64,000 nt of DNA from positions 248,001-312,000 of the forward strand of contig NZ_MSDF01000052.1 of NCBI RefSeq assembly GCF_002022275.1, read 5' to 3'. Position numbers and translations under genes: made by a program. Shown here in pieces: positions 46,856 through 55,218 of this stretch. The notes beneath the pieces are model-generated. The model did not search any database and had not been told where the DNA came from. It was given only the letters and a program-made list of their open reading frames with translations. Source of the DNA: Pseudomonas fluorescens. Its GTDB lineage: Bacteria > Pseudomonadota > Gammaproteobacteria > Pseudomonadales > Pseudomonadaceae. Within the stretch, counting starts at the first letter, position 1; every line of letters starts with the position of its first letter.

Positions 46856-48747
46856 CGGATATTCCCGCTGATCGCAAAGTAAGTCTGGATGCGATCAAAT
46901 GCGTTTTCATTCAACTTCCAGCGTTGTGCATGCGAATCGACAGGACCCTTTGCACCGAACAATTGCATGAAGTCAATTTTCACTTCCTGAACAAACTGAT
47001 CGGCGTATTCCTTATTGTGATCATTCAGCACCCAGTGAATACGCTGCCAGTCCTCGAAAAAATACTCTTGCAGCAGCGGCAGGATTTGTTGTCGGAAGAT
47101 AGAAGCCAACAGCGCCAGACTGGGCTCGTCCCGCAGCGGCAAAAAGTACGCATGTCCCAGGCTATGATCACGATCGAGCAAAACCTCAATACGCTCATTC
47201 AGTGAGGTCAACAGTTGCTTAATGTCTACACCGGCCTCAGAAGTTGCCTCGTCGCCATCGTTGACGAAAATACCTTCGAGCAGATCAGGCTTGGGTGGCA
47301 TTTCAATGAAGTTGAAACGACGGCGCAATGCAATGTCCATTGAAGCCAAGGAGCGATCGGCGGTATTCATAGTGCCGATGAGGTAAACATTGTCAGGGAC
47401 ACTGAATGGCAGTTTCGAGTAGGGAAGCCTGACACTCAACCCTTCGCTCGACGCCGCATCCAGACGCTCCCGCTTGCTCGGTTCGATCAAACTGATCAGT
47501 TCGCCGAAAATGCGGGAAATGTTCCCCCGGTTGATTTCGTCGATTACCAGAACATGAGGTTTGCGTACGCCGTCCGCTTGCTCAAATGGCTTGATCGGCT
47601 TGGCATCCGACTTATGCAGGTAACTGAGCAAATCACTCCAGTTGAAACGGTCCAGTGGGTATACGGTTTTTTGGGTGAATGACTTTTCTCCATTCAGAGG
47701 CAGTACAGATAAATTGAGATCGCGATAAAGCCAGTTCACTGGCAACACGTGCGGATAAAGGCGCACGGTGCTGGGTGGGCTTGCCTCATGTCGATATTCA
47801 CCGGTAACCACACCGATCGCAGATATCAGTTCTGCTGAATGAATACACACCAGAATATCGCCACTCTGAATCTCCTTTGCAAAGGAGCTCAAGGTACTTT
47901 TGTCATTGCTGCCGAGTTGGTCGTAAAAATCCGTGGTTTTTTCGGCCTTCATATCGCCTGCGCCCACCCAACCAATGCGCGCTTCACCGTGGTCAAGGCA
48001 ATAGGTCAACTCGGGGCTGGCCCCAGTGCCTTTGATGGAAATTTTCCAGATTCGCGGATTGCCAGCGACGCCCGCATCGGCAGAACTTGTCCGCGCCTGG
48101 TCACACAGAAGTTTAAAGATTCCTGGTTCAATCGGGTAACTGAGCAGCCCCTTTTCATCGCTGACTGCGCGTAAACCTTCAATGAAGTCTTCATAGCTAA
48201 AGCTCTGGTGAAAGGTCACAAATCGAATGCGGCCTTCTCTATCCAGCTCATCGACACGTGCCTTCAACGCAATCCGCAGCTCATCTTCCGAAGCGCTGTC
48301 CCGGAGTTGTTTAGCCAGAAAAACCGGGTCTAGCACTTCCAGCGCGGCCTCAATTGTCGAGTAGGTTTTACCCGTACCTGGCGGACCGAACAGAATCCGG
48401 TTCAGCGCGACTTTATCAGCAGTTACCGGATGGGAAGCCTGATGGCTCGCAGAATTCGCGGACTGCACGCCGCCCCAAAAGATGCGACGCGGGTTCTGCC
48501 CTGAAGATTGCAACTCTGGGTAATTGTCTTGCCAGCGACCGCGGGAGCCATAAATCTCACGAGCTATCTGCGATACCAATTCATCGTCAGTGGTGATGGC
48601 CTTACTGCGCGCTTTTTTTTCCTGGCACTCAACTGGATATAGCCGAAAGAGTTCTAACGCCAAATCACTAGGTGTCCATTGCTTTCCAGGCGTTTGCTGT
48701 AAAAGTTCGAACACCCGATTACGCAACTTCAATGTCATGCGGCACAT
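46852..48747 (-). CDS. mcrB: McrB-type AAA+ GTPase with winged-helix N terminus and PUA/EVE-like insertion
   Basis: 631 residues. The N-terminal region (about 1-90) resembles a winged-helix module with Y-P-V-E-C-Q-E-K-K-A-R-S-K-A. The motor part has Walker A G-P-P-G-T-G-K-T (121-128), Walker B V-L-V-I-D-E-I-N-R-G-N (399-409) and the McrB mark M-N-T-A-D-R-S (460-466). Between them lies an extra block (about 230-345) with I-W-K-I-S-I-K-G, R-I-G-W-V-G-A-G-D-M, I-Q-S-G-D-I-L-V-C and a late Y-P-H-V-L-P-V-N-W, which reads like an EVE/PUA-type reader of modified bases. Two possible ATG starts are at 48747 and 48738. The pair is most likely an anti-phage system. Confidence 0.86.
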   Translation of the reverse strand: MCRMTLKLRNRVFELLQQTPGKQWTPSDLALELFRLYPVECQEKKARSKAITTDDELVSQIAREIYGSRGRWQDNYPELQSSGQNPRRIFWGGVQSANSASHQASHPVTADKVALNRILFGPPGTGKTYSTIEAALEVLDPVFLAKQLRDSASEDELRIALKARVDELDREGRIRFVTFHQSFSYEDFIEGLRAVSDEKGLLSYPIEPGIFKLLCDQARTSSADAGVAGNPRIWKISIKGTGASPELTYCLDHGEARIGWVGAGDMKAEKTTDFYDQLGSNDKSTLSSFAKEIQSGDILVCIHSAELISAIGVVTGEYRHEASPPSTVRLYPHVLPVNWLYRDLNLSVLPLNGEKSFTQKTVYPLDRFNWSDLLSYLHKSDAKPIKPFEQADGVRKPHVLVIDEINRGNISRIFGELISLIEPSKRERLDAASSEGLSVRLPYSKLPFSVPDNVYLIGTMNTADRSLASMDIALRRRFNFIEMPPKPDLLEGIFVNDGDEATSEAGVDIKQLLTSLNERIEVLLDRDHSLGHAYFLPLRDEPSLALLASIFRQQILPLLQEYFFEDWQRIHWVLNDHNKEYADQFVQEVKIDFMQLFGAKGPVDSHAQRWKLNENAFDRIQTYFAISGNIR

Positions 48748-48856
48748 CCCAACAGGAGTAAATGCCGACGAAGCTAGCTATTTGGCATCATCCTGTCCAC
48801 CACAAAACGCAGCAGCTGGCACACCGCCAAACCGCTGCTTTATGGCTCTACTCGGC

Positions 48857-50923
48857 TCAGAGCATCGGCGAGTTACTCACGATCCTCAGCGCCAACCCCT
48901 CATACGCATCCAGCGTAATGGTGAACTCGCCCTCGGCGGTCAGGTCGCCCTCGACCCGCTCGTTGATGATGTCCACTACTGGCCCCGGTGCGATATTGGG
49001 CAAGTGCAGGGTCTCGGTGATCGGCGTGGCGCCGAAGTTCAGCGCGGTGATTTGCGTGCCCTTACCCGCCGGCAGTTCATGCACCATGATCAACAAGCCC
49101 GGGTGCTCGACATCCGGCACCAGAATCTGGCGGCTGGCGGCAATGCCGTAGGCGCTGCGCACCGCGAGGATTTTCTGCAACTGCGAGGCAAATGACTCCG
49201 GGTCCAGCAGCTGGCTGTTCAGGCTGCCGTACAAGGTTTTCGAGCGCGGCATCTGGCCAGCGGACAGCTCTGCGTCGGGGTTCAGGTCAACCAGGTCATA
49301 CGCGCCGCGATGGATCCAGCGCGTGTCGCCGTCTTGCATCAGATGCGCGACCTCCTCTGCCGCCAACGGCAGCGCGCCCACCAGGTCCCAGCCCGACAAG
49401 GCAAATACGCCGGGTTGCATGGCGTTGTACATCACTAGCAGCAAATGAATCTGGCGAATCTGCTGGATATCCGCCGCCGTAATCGCGTCCAGATCACGAA
49501 TGCCCAACGCCGCCGTGATGATGCTGGCGGTGGTGCAGGACACGCCATTGGTCACGAACTTGAGGTTATACGGCGCATGCTCACCGGCGAGGCGTTCGTA
49601 CATCTGCTCGCGAATGTGCTCGCGCAGAATGTTGCCGGGGAACGTCTGGCCCTGGTAGAGGTAATTGTCATGGGCGTGCAGGGTCCAGAAGTGCACCAGT
49701 TCCAGGGTCAGCTCATCGTGGTTTTGCAACGCATGGATCAGCGAGCCGGGGTCGATGCCCTGGCTGTGCATCTCGCGCAGCATCAGGCGCAAAAACTCTG
49801 TGTCGCCGATCAACAGCGCGTGCTGGTAAGCCGGACGCGTGATGAAATCGTAGGAAAGATCGGCACCGCCGTGGGACATCGCAGCGATGTCGTCCACCGT
49901 GAGGTTCAACTCCTGAAAGCTGAAGCCGCCGGCCTTGCGAATCGCGCCGCCGAGCAGTTGGTTGCCGGTGATGGACAGCGGGTGGCTTTCCGACCACGCC
50001 GTGCCATCAAGCTTGCGCTCCACGCCCAGAAAGCCGTTGGCATCCAGACGCAGGATCTTGGCACCCATCACGTCGATGGCATGCAGGGCATCACCGATGA
50101 TCATCTGTTGCGCGGCAAATGAAGGGTCCAGCCAGTTCAGCGACGGCTGGCCTTCCTTGAAATAGTGCAGGTACACCCAGCGCCGCGGCTTGCCGTCCAC
50201 GCCCACCACCACCGGGGTGGTGCTCCAGTCGGTTTCTTTAACGCCGGGTTCAAAGAAGATTACCCGCTGCAACTGGCCGACGATGTAATGCTTGTCGCGC
50301 AGCGCGTCGACCTGCACGGGGCTGAGGTTCTGCGCATCACGCCCCTCGGCGACGTCAGGCAGCAGCTGCCAGTCTTCCTCGCGGATCTCCACCATGTGGT
50401 AAAGCCCGGGATAGTCCTCATACGCCATCTCGGCCAGGCGGAAGTCCGCGCCTTTGCCGGTATGGGACGGAATCACGTCGTCGATGATCACCGAATTGTG
50501 CGCCGCCGCCATCCGCGTCAGCGCCTGCAACTGCGCCTCGGTGCCCAGTTCCGGGTCGATTTCAAAGCTGATGCGGTCGAAATTGCCGTCGATAGTCGGC
50601 GTATGCCGAGTACCCGAAAGCCCTCCGGACTTTTTCAGCGGGCCGTTGTGAATGCCCTGAATGCCAATCTTCGACAACGCGTGCCACAGGCTTGCATCGC
50701 CCAACGCTTCGAGCACCGTGCCGCCTTCACGGGTCACGATGGACGCGGGATACGCGGTGAACCACACAGACGACAAGGCCGTGGCATCACGGGGCCGGGT
50801 ATGCGCGTAAGGCTGCTGCCACAAACGCCCTTGCCCCGAATAGAGCCTGGCCCGCTGGCGCGCTGCGTGCAGCATCGATTGCTCAACCAGCCAGTTCACA
50901 TGATCGTTGTTCGCCGCCGTCAT
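48857..50923 (-). CDS. GH13 glycosidase, trehalose-synthase-like
   Basis: 688 residues. The catalytic residues of the alpha-amylase family are visible: Asp294 in L-R-L-D-A-N-G-F, Glu338 in F-S-F-Q-E-L-N and H-D-E at 402-404 in A-L-Q-N-H-D-E-L-T. D-V-I-P-S-H-T-G-K-G about 149-158 fits the first conserved region. Similar 688-residue Pseudomonas proteins are annotated as putative trehalose synthases that rearrange maltose and trehalose. It lacks the maltokinase domain of longer TreS proteins. The exact substrate is unproven. It stands alone on the minus strand. Confidence 0.78.
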   Translation of the reverse strand: MTAANNDHVNWLVEQSMLHAARQRARLYSGQGRLWQQPYAHTRPRDATALSSVWFTAYPASIVTREGGTVLEALGDASLWHALSKIGIQGIHNGPLKKSGGLSGTRHTPTIDGNFDRISFEIDPELGTEAQLQALTRMAAAHNSVIIDDVIPSHTGKGADFRLAEMAYEDYPGLYHMVEIREEDWQLLPDVAEGRDAQNLSPVQVDALRDKHYIVGQLQRVIFFEPGVKETDWSTTPVVVGVDGKPRRWVYLHYFKEGQPSLNWLDPSFAAQQMIIGDALHAIDVMGAKILRLDANGFLGVERKLDGTAWSESHPLSITGNQLLGGAIRKAGGFSFQELNLTVDDIAAMSHGGADLSYDFITRPAYQHALLIGDTEFLRLMLREMHSQGIDPGSLIHALQNHDELTLELVHFWTLHAHDNYLYQGQTFPGNILREHIREQMYERLAGEHAPYNLKFVTNGVSCTTASIITAALGIRDLDAITAADIQQIRQIHLLLVMYNAMQPGVFALSGWDLVGALPLAAEEVAHLMQDGDTRWIHRGAYDLVDLNPDAELSAGQMPRSKTLYGSLNSQLLDPESFASQLQKILAVRSAYGIAASRQILVPDVEHPGLLIMVHELPAGKGTQITALNFGATPITETLHLPNIAPGPVVDIINERVEGDLTAEGEFTITLDAYEGLALRIVSNSPML

Positions 50924-51007
50924 AAGCCCACTACCTGTCTTGTGAAAAGGTTACTCGTAAGCATAGGAGGGGCAACGGCGGCGATTCGTTGCATCAGCGC
51001 ACCTTCG

Positions 51008-51895
51008 TCAAGACAGAAACCCGATTCGGTCGCTGAGAAAATCAATCAGCGCGCGCAGCTTGAGCGGCACCTGTCGACCAGAAGGCCACAACAGGTTGAA
51101 GGTGCCATTTTCTTCACTGTATGCCTCCAGCACTGAACGCAGCTCACCCGAAGCCAGGTATTCCCTGACCATGAAATCTGCCGCATAGGTGATGCCCAAG
51201 CCTTTGAGGGCGAAACACACACGGCCCTCCACTGAATTGCAAATCAGGGTGCATGGCAGCTCCCGTTCGGTCTGGGCGTCTTCCTGGATCATCCAGCGTT
51301 GTAACTTGCCCGTGTCGGGAAAACGAAAGTGGATACAGCGGTGCTCAGCCAAGTCACGCGGCCGCGCAGGTTTGCCGTGCCTGGCAAAGTAGTCCGGCGA
51401 CCCGACCGCGAGCATACGGTAGCGGCCCAGGCAACGGGCCGACAAGCCCGAATCCTTTGGCACGCCGCTGCGTATGACGGCATCAAAGCCTTCGGCAATG
51501 ATGTCCACCAGGCGGTCGGAAAACTCCAGGTCAAGCTGGATATCCGGGTACAACAACTGAAACTCGGCAAATACCGGCAGGAACGGTTTGCCGATCATGG
51601 GCAGGCTCACCCGCAGCGGCCCCTGAGGGGACGAAGCGGTCTGGCGTAATTCTTCCCCCGCCGCTTCCAGCTCCTGAATGATCCGTCGACAACGTTGCAG
51701 AAAGCGCGTGCCCTCAGCGGTCAGCGTGAGGCTGCGTGTACTGCGATGAAACAGCCGCACTTCAAGTTTTTCTTCCAGTCGCGCGATGCTTTTGCTCACG
51801 GCTGAGGCCGAAATACCCAGATGTTTTCCCGCACCCACAAAACTGCCCATTTGCGCGGCCTGCACGAACACCGCCATCCCACTCAGACTGTCCAT
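51008..51895 (-). CDS. LysR-family transcriptional regulator
   Basis: 295 residues of the CrgA/DhcR-like LysR type: N-terminal M-D-S-L-S-G-M-A-V-F-V-Q-A-A-Q-M-G-S-F, helix-turn-helix L-G-I-S-A-S-A-V-S-K-S-I-A-R-L-E, then R-L-F-H-R-S-T-R-S-L and effector domain G-P-L-R-V-S-L-P. It is divergent from the epimerase-SDR-SnoaL operon and likely regulates it. The gap of 174 bases contains no other gene. The inducer is unknown. Confidence 0.9.
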   Translation of the reverse strand: MDSLSGMAVFVQAAQMGSFVGAGKHLGISASAVSKSIARLEEKLEVRLFHRSTRSLTLTAEGTRFLQRCRRIIQELEAAGEELRQTASSPQGPLRVSLPMIGKPFLPVFAEFQLLYPDIQLDLEFSDRLVDIIAEGFDAVIRSGVPKDSGLSARCLGRYRMLAVGSPDYFARHGKPARPRDLAEHRCIHFRFPDTGKLQRWMIQEDAQTERELPCTLICNSVEGRVCFALKGLGITYAADFMVREYLASGELRSVLEAYSEENGTFNLLWPSGRQVPLKLRALIDFLSDRIGFLS

Positions 51896-52069
51896 CAGCG
51901 TCCCGTCAGTGAAGTAAGGTCCACGTGTATGCGGAGTTGAAAATCCCCAATACTCAATCGATTCATGACAGTCAAGTCACTACTGATCTGACACCTATCC
52001 CACTTATTCAGCCCATCGGCAACCGTTAGATTGCACTCGCAACTTGACCCACACATCAGCGAGGCATTC

Positions 52070-52969
52070 ATGAACTTATTTCTGACAGGCGCCAATGGGT
52101 ATGTCGGGGGCACCGTCGCCCTGCGATTGATCGACGCCGGCTACAGCGTTCGCGGCCTGGTACGCGACGAAGCAAAAGCCGATCAGGTGCGCGCATTGGG
52201 CATCGACCCGGTCATCGGTACCCTTGATGACCTGACGTTGCTGGCCAACGAGGCGCGAGCCGCCGACGGCGTGATTCATACCGCCGACAGCGACCACCTC
52301 GGCGCCGTTGAAACCTTCATCCAGGCGTTGGCCGGCTCGGGCAAACCCTTCCTGCACACCAGCGGTTCCAGCGTGATTGGCGACGATGCGCAAGGTGTGC
52401 ACGTCAACCCCGCTGTGTTTGATGAAGACAGCACCTTCGTGGTCGCCGCCTCCAAGCAGCCACGCCGCGACATCGAGCTGAAAGTGCTGGGCGCAGCCGC
52501 CAGGGGCATTCGGGCAGTGGTGATCTGCCCAAGCAACATCTACGGCACCGGTACCGGCGTACACAGACAAAGCGTACAGATTCCCTGGTTGGTGCTGCAG
52601 GCGAGCGAAAGCGGCGTGGTGCGCGTCGTCGGCAGCGGGGTCAATCGCTGGTCCAACGTGCATGTTCTCGATGTCGCCGAGCTTTACCTGCTCGCACTGC
52701 AAAAAGCCCCCGCTGGCGCGTTCTATTTCGTTGAAAACGGCGAGGCGTCTTTCCTGGAAATTGGCCAGTCAATCGCCCGTCGCCTCAAGCTTGAGCCAGT
52801 CGCTTTCTGGACGGTGGAGCAAGCCGCCACGCGCTGGGGCTATCTGCATGCGCACTACACGTTCGGCACCAACAGCCGGGTCCGAGCCAAACGCGCACGC
52901 GAAGAATTGGGCTGGGCGCCCACCTTCCATTCGGCCCTGGAATGGATTGAACAGGACATGCCGTTATGA
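52070..52969 (+). CDS. NAD-dependent epimerase/dehydratase-family (extended SDR)
   Basis: 299 residues from the ATG at 52070. The Rossmann start is L-F-L-T-G-A-N-G-Y-V-G-G-T-V, with the usual G-x-x-G-x-x-G. There is H-T-S-G-S-S-V-I-G, but the common Y-x-x-x-K catalytic pair is not evident; S-K-Q-P-R-R-D-I-E replaces it, so the enzyme may act by another residue or as a non-classical member. The product binds NAD(P) and acts on an unknown sugar or small carbonyl. It is first in a three-gene operon with ATGA overlaps. Confidence 0.85.
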   Translation: MNLFLTGANGYVGGTVALRLIDAGYSVRGLVRDEAKADQVRALGIDPVIGTLDDLTLLANEARAADGVIHTADSDHLGAVETFIQALAGSGKPFLHTSGSSVIGDDAQGVHVNPAVFDEDSTFVVAASKQPRRDIELKVLGAAARGIRAVVICPSNIYGTGTGVHRQSVQIPWLVLQASESGVVRVVGSGVNRWSNVHVLDVAELYLLALQKAPAGAFYFVENGEASFLEIGQSIARRLKLEPVAFWTVEQAATRWGYLHAHYTFGTNSRVRAKRAREELGWAPTFHSALEWIEQDMPL

Positions 52970-53823
52970 GCAAAGTCTGGCTGATTACCGGGAGTGCCAG
53001 CGGCATCGGCAAAGGTATCGCGCAAGCGGCACTGGCAGCCGGCGATCGGGTCGTCGCGACCGACCTGGACCTTGCACGGTTGGACGACATTTTCGGCGCC
53101 TGCGGCGACCGGGTCCTCACCGTGCAGCTGGATATTCGTGACCAGGCCCAGGCACACGCCGCCATGAGCGCCTGCATGGCGCGCTTTGGGCGCCTGGACG
53201 TGCTGGTCAATAACGCCGGCTATGGCCAGTTCGGCCCCTTTGAGGAGGTCGATGCCGATGCCGCTCAGTGCCAGTTCGCGACCAATGTACTGGGCACATT
53301 CAACGTGACCCGCGCCGCGCTGCCTACCCTGCGGGCGCAACGTGGCGGTCACATCCTCAATATGTCATCCAATGGCGGCTTCAAAGGGGTTGCCGGCGCC
53401 TCGTTGTATTCCGCCAGCAAATTCGCCATTGAAGGGTTTTCCGAGTCACTGGCCGAGGAAATCGCCGACTTTGGCATCCGCCTCACCGTGGTCGAACCCG
53501 GTGCCTTTCGCACGGACTTCCTCGACCAGCGAGTGCTCAAGTTGGGCAGTGGCACTCTCTGCGATTACGACGACTACCGTGCCGCGGCGCTCGCGGTGTT
53601 CGCCGCGCGCAACCATCAACAGCCCGGCGACCCGGCGCGACTGGGGAATGCCCTGGTACGCCTGGTCAACGAGAAGCATCCACCGCTGCGATTTATCGCC
53701 GGCGCCGACGCCATCAAAGTAGTCAACGACAAGCTGGCAGCGGTCGCCGAGGAAACTGCGCAGTGGCTTGAACTTAGCCTGAGTACCGATTTTCTGACTG
53801 ATGAGGAGCACCAAAAACCATGA
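52966..53823 (+). CDS. Short-chain dehydrogenase/reductase
   Basis: 285 residues. Motifs T-G-S-A-S-G-I-G near the start, N-N-A-G in the middle and the catalytic Ser (N-M-S-S-N-G-G-F), Tyr (S-L-Y-S-A-S-K) and Lys are all present. It is a classical SDR, longer at the C terminus than typical, probably NADP-dependent. It overlaps the preceding gene by ATGA and the next by ATGA, so all three proteins are made together, suggesting steps of one pathway. Confidence 0.92.
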   Translation: MSKVWLITGSASGIGKGIAQAALAAGDRVVATDLDLARLDDIFGACGDRVLTVQLDIRDQAQAHAAMSACMARFGRLDVLVNNAGYGQFGPFEEVDADAAQCQFATNVLGTFNVTRAALPTLRAQRGGHILNMSSNGGFKGVAGASLYSASKFAIEGFSESLAEEIADFGIRLTVVEPGAFRTDFLDQRVLKLGSGTLCDYDDYRAAALAVFAARNHQQPGDPARLGNALVRLVNEKHPPLRFIAGADAIKVVNDKLAAVAEETAQWLELSLSTDFLTDEEHQKP

Positions 53824-54305
53824 GCCTGCAAGCCTTGAGCGCCCGCTTGGATACCTTGGAAAGCCACTTGGCGATTCAACGTCTGGTTGCCGAATACGCG
53901 CATGCCTTCGATAACCACGATGAAGCGCTGTTGCGCAGCCTCTGGCACGAAGGCGCGGTACTGACGCTGGGTGCAGCCTTCGGCGACTTCACCGGTGTCG
54001 ACGCGATTGTCGAATCCGCTCACCGCAATTGGGCACAGATGCCCCATATGCATCACTGGATGGCCAACGCTCTGGTCGACCTTGACGGCGACAAAGCCAC
54101 GGCTCGGGCCGCGGTCGATTGTATGGTGTCGCACCGCGAACTGGGCCAGGTACAAATCAGCGGCCTGTACCACGACCGGCTTGAACGCAGAGACGGACGC
54201 TGGGCTTTTGTCGAGCGCACGTTCGCACTGCACTACCTCACGCCGCTGCCCCACTGGCGCCCGGTGGGTGGAAGCGAGGTGCCTGCCGATACTGCCTCGG
54301 CGTAA
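53820..54305 (+). CDS. SnoaL-like / NTF2-fold protein
   Basis: 161 residues. The cone-shaped NTF2 fold is suggested by L-V-A-E-Y-A-H-A-F-D-N-H-D-E-A-L-L-R-S-L-W, H-M-H-H-W-M-A-N and G-D-K-A-T-A-R-A-A-V-D-C near the middle. Such domains act as isomerases, dehydratases or ligand-binding proteins in small catabolic operons. It is the third gene of the LysR-linked operon. Its 3' end overlaps the end of the convergent AraC-type gene by 68 bases, which is unusual but keeps both frames intact. Confidence 0.82.
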   Translation: MSLQALSARLDTLESHLAIQRLVAEYAHAFDNHDEALLRSLWHEGAVLTLGAAFGDFTGVDAIVESAHRNWAQMPHMHHWMANALVDLDGDKATARAAVDCMVSHRELGQVQISGLYHDRLERRDGRWAFVERTFALHYLTPLPHWRPVGGSEVPADTASA

Positions 54306-55041
54306 ACCCGGTCAACGCCTTGAACTGGCGGGTAAACGCACTGTGGTCGGTGTAGCCGCATTGCAGCGCCACCTCGGTGATCGGCAATTCGGTGTGCAGC
54401 AGCCGGTGGGCATGTTCCAGGCGGACTTTCTGGATCATCTGCCGGGGCGTGAGGTGAAACACGCGCTTGCAGTAGCGCTCCAGCTGCGCGACTGAAATGC
54501 CGGCGATTCGCGTCAGCTCACTGAGGGTGACGCGGCGGTTGAAATGCGTGCGGATGTAGTCGTCCACGGCCGCCAGACGCTGATACGCCGGGTGGGTTTC
54601 GCTGGCCGATTGCAGGTCCACCGAAATACCCGCCAGGCCGATGATCTGGCCTTCATGGTTATACAGCGGCCACTTGTGCGTCAGGCACCAACCGGGTTCG
54701 CGGGTGCCATAGAGGTGCAGTTCCAGCTGATCCTCCAACACCAACCCCTCCTCCAACACGCGCCGGTCCTGCTCGGTATACCCCGGCCCCAGTTGCGCCG
54801 GAAACACTTCGGCGCTGGTCTTGCCGAGCAGCGGTTGCAGCTGCTTGAGGCCGCAGCGCTACACCAGGGTGCGGTTGGCCAACAGGTAACGGGCGTCGAT
54901 GTCCTTGATGAAGATCGCGGCATTGGGGATCACATCGAGCATCGGCAACAGCTGCGCCACGCCGGCCAACAGTTGCTCGATGCTGTGGGGGCGATTCGCC
55001 TCACTCCCTTGGCAAAGGCTTGCAAATGCGCTTTGCAACAT
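54238..55041 (-). pseudogene. PAS-AraC regulator of hydroxyproline operon, interrupted by amber codon
   Basis: The frame from the ATG at 55041 (GGAG upstream) runs in phase for 268 codons but has TAG at codon 61 (54861-54859). On both sides the sequence fits one protein: a PAS-like domain (P-N-A-A-I-F-I-K-D-I-D-A-R-Y-L-L-A-N-R-T-L-V, stop, then R-C-G-L-K-Q-L and a P-L-Y-N-H-E-G-Q-I-I-G-L-A-G-I-S-V-D strand) and a C-terminal AraC double helix-turn-helix (L-S-E-L-T-R-I-A-G-I-S and G-Y-T-D-H-S-A-F-T-R-Q-F). TAG most simply arose from CAG (Gln). It is divergent from the hydroxyproline permease, so it probably was its activator. A truncated protein or an internal start is possible. Confidence 0.8.
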
Positions 55042-55218
55042 GGCCTGAACTCCCGGTTTTTTTGAGCAGGTTGCCGCATGCCCGAGGCCCTGTCGAGCGC
55101 GGCGGATTGTGCTGAATTCGTCATCCACACAAACGTAAAACATCAATCGCGACGGGGTTCATGGGTTCAGGATATCGCAACTGCATGCCTATCCAATAAC
55201 TCACAAGAAGGCGCCGCC

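Noticed and set aside
54859..54861. TAG read as a suppressed or selenocysteine-like codon in the PAS-AraC gene
   Set aside because: Pseudomonas has no pyrrolysine system and no sign of programmed read-through; a point mutation is simpler.
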